NCBI GenBank assembly: GCA_905192935.1
Contig: CAJJMX010000075.1
Location: 1 to 7,664 of the forward strand
Direction of reading: 5' to 3'
DNA length: 7,664 nt
From: an uncultured Mailhella sp.
GTDB lineage: Bacteria; Desulfobacterota; Desulfovibrionia; Desulfovibrionales; Desulfovibrionaceae
The position numbers and the translations under genes were made by a program. Every line of letters begins with the position of its first letter. Within the stretch, counting starts at the first letter, position 1. The notes below the pieces were generated by a model. That model searched no databases. It had not been told where the DNA came from and saw nothing but the letters and a program-made list of their open reading frames with translations. Of this stretch, positions 1 to 7,146 are shown piece after piece.

Positions 1-248
1 GAAGCGCCGTCGGCCTGCGCGCCGCGGTTCTGGGCGAAGTGGCCGGCAAGGGCGTGCAGCCAGCGATACAGCACGGCATACCATCCCGAGGTCTGCGAAG
101 GCGCGGGCAGCCACATGGTCACCACGGCCGCCACGCCGCACACGGAAAAAAGCACGCCGAGAACAACGGAAATCCATGCCGCATCCGGATACTGCGCGGC
201 CAGTTCCTGAAGCGTGGAAAGCACGAAGTCAATGACGGTATCTTCCAT
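1..248 (-). CDS. Small single-helix membrane protein, 5' part only (possible prophage holin-like protein)
   Basis: Reading leftward from the ATG at 248, 82 codons stay open to the window edge, so the C-terminus is missing. The protein starts MEDTVIDFVLSTLQELAAQY. It then has one strongly hydrophobic segment at about residues 25-47 (WISVVLGVLFSVCGVAAVVT region), followed by an amphipathic, Trp/Tyr-containing stretch (GWYAVLYRWLHALAGHF) and a polar tail. No signal-peptidase site is evident. A good Shine-Dalgarno (AAGGAG on the minus strand, positions 263-258) lies 9 nt before the ATG and fixes the start. A short amphipathic N-terminus, one membrane helix and a polar tail fit small membrane proteins of phage lysis or tail regions (holin type), but no diagnostic motif is present and host proteins can look alike. 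It is divergent from the giant gene and may share its regulatory region. The reading frame is firm; the function is a guess. Confidence 0.72.
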   Translation of the reverse strand, partial: MEDTVIDFVLSTLQELAAQYPDAAWISVVLGVLFSVCGVAAVVTMWLPAPSQTSGWYAVLYRWLHALAGHFAQNRGAQADGA

Positions 249-375
249 ACGAACAAACTCCTTTTCCTCATGATAGCCGCTCTGACTGCGCGGCACAGGG
301 GGAAACTCTCCACGTCTGGAAATACCGTCCGTCCTTTTTTCATCTCTCAGCAATCAATTTCCCATTCTTTATTGA

Positions 376-391
376 TTGCAATATATTGCAA
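376..391. repeat. Perfect 16-bp palindrome
   Basis: TTGCAATATATTGCAA equals its own reverse complement over all 16 bases, with TTGCAA half-sites around a TATA centre. It lies between the minus-strand promoter candidate and the membrane-protein gene. It could be an operator for a dimeric regulator, or a small hairpin in that transcript. AT-rich DNA produces chance palindromes, though 16 perfect positions is long. Confidence 0.5.
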
Positions 392-436
392 ATATTATTT
401 CAATATTTTCAATGAGATGCTTTATATTTAAGAATG

Positions 437-463
437 ATGGCACTTCTCACGGTGCTATTTTTT
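437..463 (+). terminator. Weak intrinsic-terminator-like hairpin
   Basis: ATGGCAC (437-443) pairs with GTGCTAT (452-458), with one G-U pair and an 8-nt loop. The run TTTTTT spans 458-463 and so overlaps the last stem base. The shape is that of a short Rho-independent terminator reading rightward. No rightward gene is seen upstream of it, so it may end a short antisense or leader RNA, or may be chance. In the leftward direction there is no T-run after the stem. Confidence 0.3.
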
Positions 464-504
464 GAAAAATATCAAAAGCGTCATTGATTTATAATGTTGA
501 CGAT

Positions 505-533
505 AGTATAAAAATTCCATTCATTCACATCAA
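505..533 (-). promoter_or_regulatory. Candidate sigma70 promoter for the minus-strand membrane-protein gene
   Basis: On the minus strand, TTGATG (533-528) is followed after exactly 17 nt by TATACT (510-505). These match the -35 consensus at four of six positions and the -10 consensus at five of six. The predicted start is near 498 and would give an untranslated leader of about 250 nt before the ATG at 248. The -35 box overlaps the inner end of the left arm of the 518-555 inverted repeat, and the rest of that arm lies in the spacer, so a protein bound there would block this promoter. It is a sequence match only. Confidence 0.45.
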
Positions 534-555
534 TTTTAAAGATGTGCAATGAATG
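518..555. promoter_or_regulatory. Long inverted repeat between divergent promoters (putative operator)
   Basis: CATTCATTCACATC (518-531) is complementary to GATGTG-C-AATGAATG (541-555). All 14 pairs match, with one extra C at 547, around a 9-nt AT-only centre. A further GATAG/CTATC pair (502-506 and 564-568) frames it at nearly symmetric distance. The repeat lies between the minus-strand -10 box and the plus-strand -10 box and reaches into the latter's TG extension. This placement fits an operator controlling both directions. A structured RNA element is the alternative. No regulator gene is seen in the window. Confidence 0.55.
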
Positions 556-562
556 ATATAAT
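534..562 (+). promoter_or_regulatory. Candidate extended -10 promoter of the giant gene
   Basis: A perfect TATAAT (557-562) is preceded by TG at 554-555, giving the extended -10 form TGaTATAAT. The best -35 at 17-nt spacing is TTTTAA (534-539), which is weak, as is usual for extended -10 promoters. Transcription would begin near 569, leaving a leader of about 195 nt to the preferred start at 766. The TG extension overlaps the right arm of the inverted repeat, so binding there should repress. Confidence 0.5.
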
Positions 563-629
563 GCTATCACGCTGATTATAAAAGAATTTACCGTATCCCA
601 GGCAACAGGGATCACTTTTCATTTCTTAC

Positions 630-668
630 GCGTGCCGTCTGTTCCGGGCAGGCCGGAAGACGACACGC
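630..668 (+). promoter_or_regulatory. Long imperfect hairpin in the leader of the giant gene
   Basis: GCGTG (630-634) pairs with CACGC (664-668). After a C/A mismatch, CGTC (636-639) pairs with GACG (659-662). After a 2-nt bulge, TTCCGG (642-647) pairs with CCGGAA (653-658) around a 5-nt loop. This makes 15 pairs, mostly G-C. No T-run follows, so it is not a terminator. It is flanked by near-identical words, CAGGCAACA (599-607) and CAGGGCAACA (668-677). A smaller hairpin, CATGGA-TCT-TCCATG, follows at 688-702. It may control translation or stabilise the message. Confidence 0.45.
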
Positions 669-754
669 AGGGCAACAAATGGGAAGTCATGGATCTTCCA
701 TGGCATGCCGGAGACTCCAGAGGAACTCTTTTGAGGCTCCGTCTGGTTTTATTC

Positions 755-759
755 AGAGG
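755..759 (+). promoter_or_regulatory. Ribosome binding site that decides the start at 766
   Basis: AGAGG sits 6 nt before the ATG at 766. The alternative in-frame ATG at 679 has only AGGG (669-672), which directly abuts the foot of the strong leader hairpin. The 29 residues between the two starts are basic, low in structure and encoded by palindromic leader-like DNA. The later start is preferred, but not proven. Confidence 0.5.
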
Positions 760-765
760 TTCGGA

Positions 766-3700
766 ATGACAAGGGACTCATCCGCACATTGGAAAATCGA
801 AATTCAAAAGAATCCGGAATATACGGCGTTTATTGAACAGTTGTGGTCCGGAATGCAGGACAGGGCCATTGATTACCTGTCCGGAGTTGGTGAACTGGAG
901 GAGTGCTTTCCCGCAGTCGCGTGGAAAATCATCATGCCGCGGCCGGTCAAAAATACCGCTCTGCCCACAGATGCCCGTATACGACTCAGAAAGGAAGTCA
1001 AAAGATGTCCCTTCTTTAAAAATGAAATAATGCACCGGTTCGTGATGTCCCGACTGCACGAGATCTTCTACGAAGACGCCGAGCCTGAACCGTGGGAAAC
1101 CTTCATGCTGCTTGTCGTCACGGGGCTTCTGGAAGACATCGACCACGGCGTCCTTCTGAGCTCAAAATCGCTTGACTCTCTTCTTGCCGAAGAGACCTCC
1201 CGCAAACGCTTTGCGGAAGAGACAGGACCGCTGCTGCCGCTGGCTAAGGCCCTGAATTTTCTCGAAGAAGCGCACTCGTACCGCAAAGTATGCATCAAGC
1301 TCGTCAAGACGCAGCTCAAGGATTTCCGCCCTCAGGAGCTCTCCACTCTGGACGATCTGGAACGGCTGGAGACTCTGGAAAAGGATCTTCTTCAGACGCG
1401 CCGCACCTTTCACCGGCATGTCAACGCCCTTCACGCCCGTCTGGAAAAGGTTCTCGACCGCGAGTCCATGCCCGGCCTTGCCGGCTGTGTGGAACTGAAG
1501 GGCCTGCCTTTTCTGCGCATGATTGATGAAAAGGCGAAGGACATCCGAAACGAGCTCAAGGCCGCGTATGAACGACTCATCCCTCAGACCTTTGACGCCG
1601 ACGCGGTACGGGCTCTGCTTTCCGGCATCAAGCCCGCCCTCAGAAACGAAGACATGACGGCGGCGCTGGAAGAAATCGCCGCCATCGAATCAGGCAGGAA
1701 GCGTCCGGACGAAACCTATCTCATGAGTGCCGTCCTTCCGGCGATGCTCGATGAAAAGCCGTTTGACGACTCGGCCGTGGACGACGATTTCCCCTACTCC
1801 TTCATTATGGTCAAAAAGATCAAAAGAGGGGAATACCTTCTCTGCGGGGAAAATCCGACGCTGAAAAGCAGCGCTCCCAAACAGAAGAATCCTCAGCCTG
1901 AATGTGTGACGGACGATCATGACGAGGCCGAACAGGGCGACGCCCCCGCCGCTGCTCTCGACTCGGAAACGGCTGCATCCGAATCTGAACCCGCTTCTTC
2001 TGAGGCCGAAGTCCCCGGAACCGGGGCATCCGCCTCCGACACCCCCTCCGGACAAGCTGTGGACACGACGGAATACGAAGCCGAAGCCGAAGAAAACGAC
2101 GGTCTGTCCGACATTGCTGAAGACGAGTCTGCTCACGACGGGGAAGCCTTCGATGCCGAAGAAGAAAACGCTCCTTCCCGTAACGATTCTGGCGAATCCG
2201 CTCACGACGGGTCCGAGCATGACGATGCTGCCGGCCCTGAGCTTCCGACGCAGTCCACGTCGTCCTCCGAAGCGCCGGAAGGGATCTCCAGACACGAGGA
2301 TTCCGGGAAGACCCCCGACAAGGCTCCGGCCTGTACGGTCGGAGCCTCCGCTGAAAGCGAGACGACTTCCGAAGAGGAATACGGGGACGATCATCTGGAA
2401 GACTGGCAGCGGCCGCGCATCGTGAGTCGTCCCGAGGACAGAGAGCCCAGCGCCCCGATGCGGACGGCCACACGGTTCCGTCCCGTCATGCAGTTTTCCA
2501 GCCTGGGACTTCTCGGAAAGAAGATACGGGAAAGACAGGAAAAGCTCGATGCGTCGATGGAAAAGCGTCCTTCGGAAGAACGGCCTGTCGACAACGGTAT
2601 GAATGAAAGTGCGGATGAATCACCGAGGCCTCCGGCGGCCCTTCCCCAGGCCGGATCGTCTCCCTTGAGGCCGCAGCATCGTGTCCCGGTCTCCTTTACG
2701 CCTGTCGAGGCATTGCCGAAGCCGTCTACTGAGACCGCCGCACGTCCTCAGGACAAAAACACTCCGCGGACCATGCGTCTGCGCGAGGCGGTCAGGGGCA
2801 TAGCGGCACGTGAAGACTGGAAACGGCAGGTGGAGGACACCGAGGTGGGAACCGGCACGGCGACTCAATACGTACACATGCTGCTGGATCGTGGAGACAC
2901 CTGCGCGCTCTACTGGCTTGCCGAAGCTCTGGAAGAGCGCTCTCCTCTGCCGCTGTGGCTTGCCGAGCTGCTGCACGCGGGCACGAACATGATGCCCGGA
3001 CTCACCCGCTGCCGGAACCGTATCCACGACCTTCTGTCAAGTGCTCTTGAGAACATGGACGATCTCAACGAAGAGCAGTGTCTGCTGCTTGAAGCGGCCA
3101 TGCTGCGGCCGGCCCTCATGATTCCCGAATCCTCCATGGACTCCATCGTGTCATCCCTGGCCGGGCGCCTGGGGGCATTCAAGTGCACGCCTCTTCTGAA
3201 CCGGCTTGCCAGCTTCATCAGACCAGGCAAGCCCATGAACGGCAGCGTGTTTTTCGGACAGAGCGACACTCAGGAACTCATGAGGAAACATGCCGCTCTT
3301 GTGGCCAGAACTACGGCCTGTCTGGACACCATACCGCAGAGAAAGATCAACTATCAGCCGGCCACAAAGCTCATGCTCATGCTGTTCGACAGGCAGGGAC
3401 CTCTCGGCAGCATTCTCCACGACTGTCTCCAGGGCGACGACTCACATCTGACGGAGACCATTGAAACCTTCAGCGACAGAAGCAATCTCAGCGATCTGTT
3501 CGACAGGCTGCAGAAGGAGCGCGGCAGGAAAGTCAAGACCATCACTGCCGGAGCATTCGAGCGTCTGTGCAAGGTCGTGGCCGAAACGGTGGATCTCATG
3601 CGCGAATGGGAGAGCTATTTTCAGGACAGTGCGTCTTCCTCTGGATCCGAGCCGTCCTACTTTGAGGAACAGCTCAGGGGCTTTGCCGGCGAGATCCATG

Positions 3701-6700
3701 GAGAGCCGCTGAACAGCTGCGCGGAAGGACGTTTTCTGCTCCGGCAGCTCAGGCAGACGTTTCTTGAAGAGAATCACCCGCTGCCCAAGCCGACGTGCGA
3801 TCCCATGCAGGAAATCGAACTGTGGCCTCTCAAGCTGCCCTGTTCGCACCCTTCCGGCCTGAGAATGTTTTCGGCCATCGAGCTCATGCAGGCCTTGGAC
3901 AGCCTCGGTCATGAAAATCCCGAAGTACAGGCGGCGAGCCTCATTGTTCACATGGCGGAAGGAACACTGGAAAAGACGGCGGAGTTTCTCAACGTATATC
4001 CGGCGATCAATGAACAGACGCCGGATCCGCAGGTGCTCGGGACAAGGGCGAGTGAGCTGTCGGCATTGCTTCCCGACACGCTGGAGGAATTCCATGCCGT
4101 CTGCCGGGACTGCTGGAACGGCTATTTCCTCATGGCTCTGGACGAGGCAGAACAGGCCATAAGCGACTGCCATTTCCGCGGGGCCATACACAACGGTCAG
4201 CAGGGACAAAGCAACAGCGACCTTCAAGCCATACGGGAAAGATACCGGGATTCCATCGACAAAATTCCCGCACTCCGTGAACTGGAAGAACTGGAGATGA
4301 GGCTTCAGTACTGGGATGAACGCCAGATGGAGGAAGTGCAGACCCGCATCAACGATCTGCTCTCCCGTCAGGAACTCGGCAGGGACGGCGAAATCTACCT
4401 GAAGGATCTTGCCGGACGCGTGCAGCGGAATCATCTCTACAGCGCGGCGTGGGACGGCATTGCCAGGCTGGAAAATGCCGCCTCTCCCGAAGAGCTGACA
4501 TCTCTGGAAGAGACGCGGGGAGATTCGCAGAACGCCGCCCAGAACTTCTACGAACAGCTCGAAAAAGGCGACATATCCAAAGTGCGCGGAGCCTCAGCCG
4601 TATGGGACGATTCGGTGCTGCTGTCCAACAGAAAGCTTGCCCGGAGCGGCTCTGACGACAAACGTCCCAATCCCAAGGATGTTGCACGCATCACAGAACT
4701 TCTGCGCTGGCTGGGGTTCAACCTTTCCCAGAACGAATCCGGCGAGAGCCTGTTCGAAGGCGGTCGCCCCAACTACTGGCGGGTCCTCCGCTACGGCATG
4801 ACCATAAGCAGCGAGGTTCCGCACTGGGGCAGCCGGGCACAGTCGCATGTCATCGCATTCGGCTGGAATGTGTCGGCAGCCGACATTTTGCAGCTGTTCA
4901 ACAACGAGTCCGTCATCCACGATCAGGTGGCCGTCTCGGTCATCTGCTTCAATCCTCTGAGCATGAAGGAACGCAGGACGCTGCTCGGTCTTTTTGCCGG
5001 CAGATCAAACTTCCCGCTGGTCATCGACACGAACCTGTTCAACTATCTGAGCGGGCTCGAAGCCTCGCGGCGCCGCTCCGCCATGTTCCAGGTATGCCTT
5101 GCCGGAGCTCCCTACAATCCCTACACGCCGGACGTCGCGGGAGCCGTGCCCACGGAAATGTTCTTCGGCCGGAAGGAATCCATGGCCAGCGTGCGCAGCT
5201 CCGACGGAGCCTGCATCCTCTACGGCGGCCGTCAGCTCGGCAAGTCCGCCCTGCTCTATCAGATATTCCGCAGCGAGCAGAACAGCAATCTGATACGCGT
5301 CATGCTTCACAGCATGACCAAGACGGAAAAGCTGCTCGAAGTCGTATGCCGGGAATGCATGGAGGCCGGCATCGTTGCCGAGGACACGGAACGCAACAGT
5401 CTGTCCCGACGCATTCAGACATGGCTCGAGCAGCATCCGGGCAAGCGCATACTGATGCTGCTCGACGAGTGCGACATCGCACTGGACGAAGATGCGCGCA
5501 GGAACTTCCGTGACGTCACCGTTCTGCGCGACCTCATGCAGAATACGGGACGACGCTTCAAGGTGGTCTTCACCGGTCTGCATTCCGTGCAGCGTTTCAG
5601 CATGATTCCCAACTCTCCGCTGGAACACTTTGCCGAACCCATATGCATAGGGCCGCTCAGTCCCGCCGAGGCCAACAGTCTCATGACAAAACCCATGAAG
5701 CTGCTCGGTCTGGAATTCGAGAGTCCCGAGCTCGTGTCCATGGCGCTGAACTACTGCAACTACCATCCCAAGCTTATTCAGCTTTTCTGCAGCGAGCTCG
5801 TGAAGGCCGTCAAGAAACGCTGGCTGACCGATTACTCCGATACCGACATGAACGTGCTGCGTGAGCCGTTCCACACCATCACCAAGGACACCATGCTCAA
5901 GGTGTACGCCTCGCAGGAACTGAAGAACAGGATTCTGAACTGCTTTGAAATCACCCTGAATCTGGATGACCGCTATCAGGCCATTGCCTACACCATGGCG
6001 CTGGACAAAATGGGCAGCTTCTCCCTGAGAGCGCTGTACGACGATCTCCGCTTCTACTGGCCGGCAGCCTTCTCGAGGCGGGAGGACGGCAGGCTCTGGA
6101 ACGATCAGAACACGCTGCGCAGCCTGCTGCATGAAATGGAAGGACTCGGACTCGTGCTCTCTCAGGGCGGCAAGTACCGCCTCCGCACCCCCAACCTCGT
6201 CGAGCTCATGGGCGGCGAGGAAAATGTACAGTACCGGCTGGAAGACTTCTACGAAAAGCCCTACGATCCTCAGGGCAATCTCAGCGAGATGCGCCTTCGG
6301 GAGGCCGATGTGTTCGTGGCCGCGCAGTACAGCCTGCTCACGGACAAAAAAAGCGGTCCTCTGTACTGGATTTCCGGCTCCGACGCCCTCGGTCTGTCCC
6401 GTGTCCCCGAGGCCCTGAAATATGTTGCCGCGCAGTCCGGTCTGAAACCGTATGCACTGCACGGCAACGACGTTCCCCACGTCATGGGGGAAATGCAGGA
6501 AATCTGCCGCAAAAAGGCGAAGAACGGCCTGATGTTCCTGCTGTATTCGAGGAAATTCGCAGCCATGGGCCGATTCATGAAAAAGGCCGACGACTGGCTG
6601 AACGGTCTGCACCGCGACAAGCCCGTCAAAGTGGTATGCCTGGTCGATCCCGACACGCTGTATGAATTCATCAGAAGCGAGGATGCTGAACGCTTCTCCA

Positions 6701-7146
6701 GCTATCAGATTCCTCTGGAACTCTGGACGCAGGGAGGCGCAGAGGCTTGGTTCAAGGACGACACCAGCGGCACCGGGCCGGATGCACGCAAGGCCATGGA
6801 ACTCACGCACGGCTGGCCCTGCCTCATGCACAGCTGTCTCGTCTCCGGCGGCGTGCCCGACATATCCTCGTTCCGCAAGCCGGGATTCTGCATGCCCGAC
6901 GACCCGGATCTCATGAACCTGCTCGCCAACATCGTGGACACTGGCAGCAATGCCGAAGGAGAGGTTCTGTTTCGCCCGTCCGAGCTCAGAGAAGTGGTGG
7001 ACATTCCCCTCCGGTTCAGCAAGCAGCAGGAACTTGAACAGGCTCTGCAGGTGCTGCTCTCGCTTCACGTGCTCCGCGAAGACGACAACGGCCTGCTTGA
7101 AGTCGACCCGCTGGTGGTCGATGCACTGACACAGGAGTCGGCATGA
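766..7146 (+). CDS. Giant STAND/AAA-type NTPase with a second, catalytically dead NTPase module
   Basis: About 2126 residues from the ATG at 766 (2155 if the ATG at 679 is used). In order: helical N-terminus with a coiled coil near 192-236; acidic Asp/Glu/Ser/Ala linker about 378-547; basic and proline-rich stretch to about 690; long helical middle to about 1300; a module with LLRWLGF (1312), PHWGS (1352) and VIDTNLF (1420); NPYTP (1451) and FFGRKE (1467) leading into the NTPase. Walker A is GGRQLGKS (1487-1494), Walker B ILMLLDE (1562-1568), the sensor strand FTGLHSVQRF (1602-1611), then NYHPKLIQLF near 1667, and a winged helix about 1733-1817 ending LRTPNLVELMG. A second copy of this order follows with GSDALGLS (1871-1878) and LLYS in place of LLDE. 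No signal peptide or membrane helix is seen, so it is probably cytoplasmic. STAND proteins act as ATP-driven sensing switches, so a defence or conflict role is inferred. No effector domain is visible. The partner gene overlaps its stop. Confidence 0.88.
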   Translation: MTRDSSAHWKIEIQKNPEYTAFIEQLWSGMQDRAIDYLSGVGELEECFPAVAWKIIMPRPVKNTALPTDARIRLRKEVKRCPFFKNEIMHRFVMSRLHEIFYEDAEPEPWETFMLLVVTGLLEDIDHGVLLSSKSLDSLLAEETSRKRFAEETGPLLPLAKALNFLEEAHSYRKVCIKLVKTQLKDFRPQELSTLDDLERLETLEKDLLQTRRTFHRHVNALHARLEKVLDRESMPGLAGCVELKGLPFLRMIDEKAKDIRNELKAAYERLIPQTFDADAVRALLSGIKPALRNEDMTAALEEIAAIESGRKRPDETYLMSAVLPAMLDEKPFDDSAVDDDFPYSFIMVKKIKRGEYLLCGENPTLKSSAPKQKNPQPECVTDDHDEAEQGDAPAAALDSETAASESEPASSEAEVPGTGASASDTPSGQAVDTTEYEAEAEENDGLSDIAEDESAHDGEAFDAEEENAPSRNDSGESAHDGSEHDDAAGPELPTQSTSSSEAPEGISRHEDSGKTPDKAPACTVGASAESETTSEEEYGDDHLEDWQRPRIVSRPEDREPSAPMRTATRFRPVMQFSSLGLLGKKIRERQEKLDASMEKRPSEERPVDNGMNESADESPRPPAALPQAGSSPLRPQHRVPVSFTPVEALPKPSTETAARPQDKNTPRTMRLREAVRGIAAREDWKRQVEDTEVGTGTATQYVHMLLDRGDTCALYWLAEALEERSPLPLWLAELLHAGTNMMPGLTRCRNRIHDLLSSALENMDDLNEEQCLLLEAAMLRPALMIPESSMDSIVSSLAGRLGAFKCTPLLNRLASFIRPGKPMNGSVFFGQSDTQELMRKHAALVARTTACLDTIPQRKINYQPATKLMLMLFDRQGPLGSILHDCLQGDDSHLTETIETFSDRSNLSDLFDRLQKERGRKVKTITAGAFERLCKVVAETVDLMREWESYFQDSASSSGSEPSYFEEQLRGFAGEIHGEPLNSCAEGRFLLRQLRQTFLEENHPLPKPTCDPMQEIELWPLKLPCSHPSGLRMFSAIELMQALDSLGHENPEVQAASLIVHMAEGTLEKTAEFLNVYPAINEQTPDPQVLGTRASELSALLPDTLEEFHAVCRDCWNGYFLMALDEAEQAISDCHFRGAIHNGQQGQSNSDLQAIRERYRDSIDKIPALRELEELEMRLQYWDERQMEEVQTRINDLLSRQELGRDGEIYLKDLAGRVQRNHLYSAAWDGIARLENAASPEELTSLEETRGDSQNAAQNFYEQLEKGDISKVRGASAVWDDSVLLSNRKLARSGSDDKRPNPKDVARITELLRWLGFNLSQNESGESLFEGGRPNYWRVLRYGMTISSEVPHWGSRAQSHVIAFGWNVSAADILQLFNNESVIHDQVAVSVICFNPLSMKERRTLLGLFAGRSNFPLVIDTNLFNYLSGLEASRRRSAMFQVCLAGAPYNPYTPDVAGAVPTEMFFGRKESMASVRSSDGACILYGGRQLGKSALLYQIFRSEQNSNLIRVMLHSMTKTEKLLEVVCRECMEAGIVAEDTERNSLSRRIQTWLEQHPGKRILMLLDECDIALDEDARRNFRDVTVLRDLMQNTGRRFKVVFTGLHSVQRFSMIPNSPLEHFAEPICIGPLSPAEANSLMTKPMKLLGLEFESPELVSMALNYCNYHPKLIQLFCSELVKAVKKRWLTDYSDTDMNVLREPFHTITKDTMLKVYASQELKNRILNCFEITLNLDDRYQAIAYTMALDKMGSFSLRALYDDLRFYWPAAFSRREDGRLWNDQNTLRSLLHEMEGLGLVLSQGGKYRLRTPNLVELMGGEENVQYRLEDFYEKPYDPQGNLSEMRLREADVFVAAQYSLLTDKKSGPLYWISGSDALGLSRVPEALKYVAAQSGLKPYALHGNDVPHVMGEMQEICRKKAKNGLMFLLYSRKFAAMGRFMKKADDWLNGLHRDKPVKVVCLVDPDTLYEFIRSEDAERFSSYQIPLELWTQGGAEAWFKDDTSGTGPDARKAMELTHGWPCLMHSCLVSGGVPDISSFRKPGFCMPDDPDLMNLLANIVDTGSNAEGEVLFRPSELREVVDIPLRFSKQQELEQALQVLLSLHVLREDDNGLLEVDPLVVDALTQESA
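7133..7137 (+). promoter_or_regulatory. Ribosome binding site of the downstream gene, inside the giant gene
   Basis: AGGAG lies 5 nt before the ATG at 7143, within the last codons of the giant gene. With the ATGA overlap it indicates coupled translation of the two proteins. Confidence 0.7.

Larger units (their letters stand above)
249..765. other. AT-rich divergent intergenic region
   Basis: About 500 bases between two divergently read genes contain no convincing coding sequence. Roughly 340-595 is strongly AT-rich, in contrast with the GC-rich genes on both sides. The words TCATT and AATGA recur through it (near 412, 433, 481, 519, 549). It holds the promoters, inverted repeats and hairpins listed separately. 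The last part, 600-765, returns to the GC-rich composition and probably forms the transcribed leader of the giant gene. Confidence 0.7.

Noticed and set aside
39..431. A 130-residue rightward open frame at the left end
   Set aside because: It is Arg/His-rich, opposes the better supported membrane-protein gene, and runs into AT-rich intergenic DNA.
490..495. A perfect TATAAT on the plus strand
   Set aside because: It has no TG extension and no reasonable -35 at 16-18 nt (AATATC, AAATAT, AAAATA).
497..525. Rightward TTGACG (497-502) as a -35 box
   Set aside because: At 16-18 nt spacing there is only ATTCAT, TTCATT or TCATTC, none of which resembles a -10 box. The TGaTATAAT downstream is better.
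249..765. CRISPR array, tRNA, attachment site or insertion-sequence ends in the intergenic gap
   Set aside because: No regularly spaced repeats, cloverleaf or terminal inverted repeats with target duplication were seen. The repeats present are single inverted pairs.
1690..2394. A 234-residue Gly/Arg/Phe-rich minus-strand open frame opposite the acidic linker
   Set aside because: Its composition is exactly what the reverse complement of Asp/Glu/Ser/Ala codons gives. It is a shadow.
3442..4434. A 330-residue minus-strand open frame
   Set aside because: It is in the same codon-register shadow of the giant gene and has no recognisable motif.
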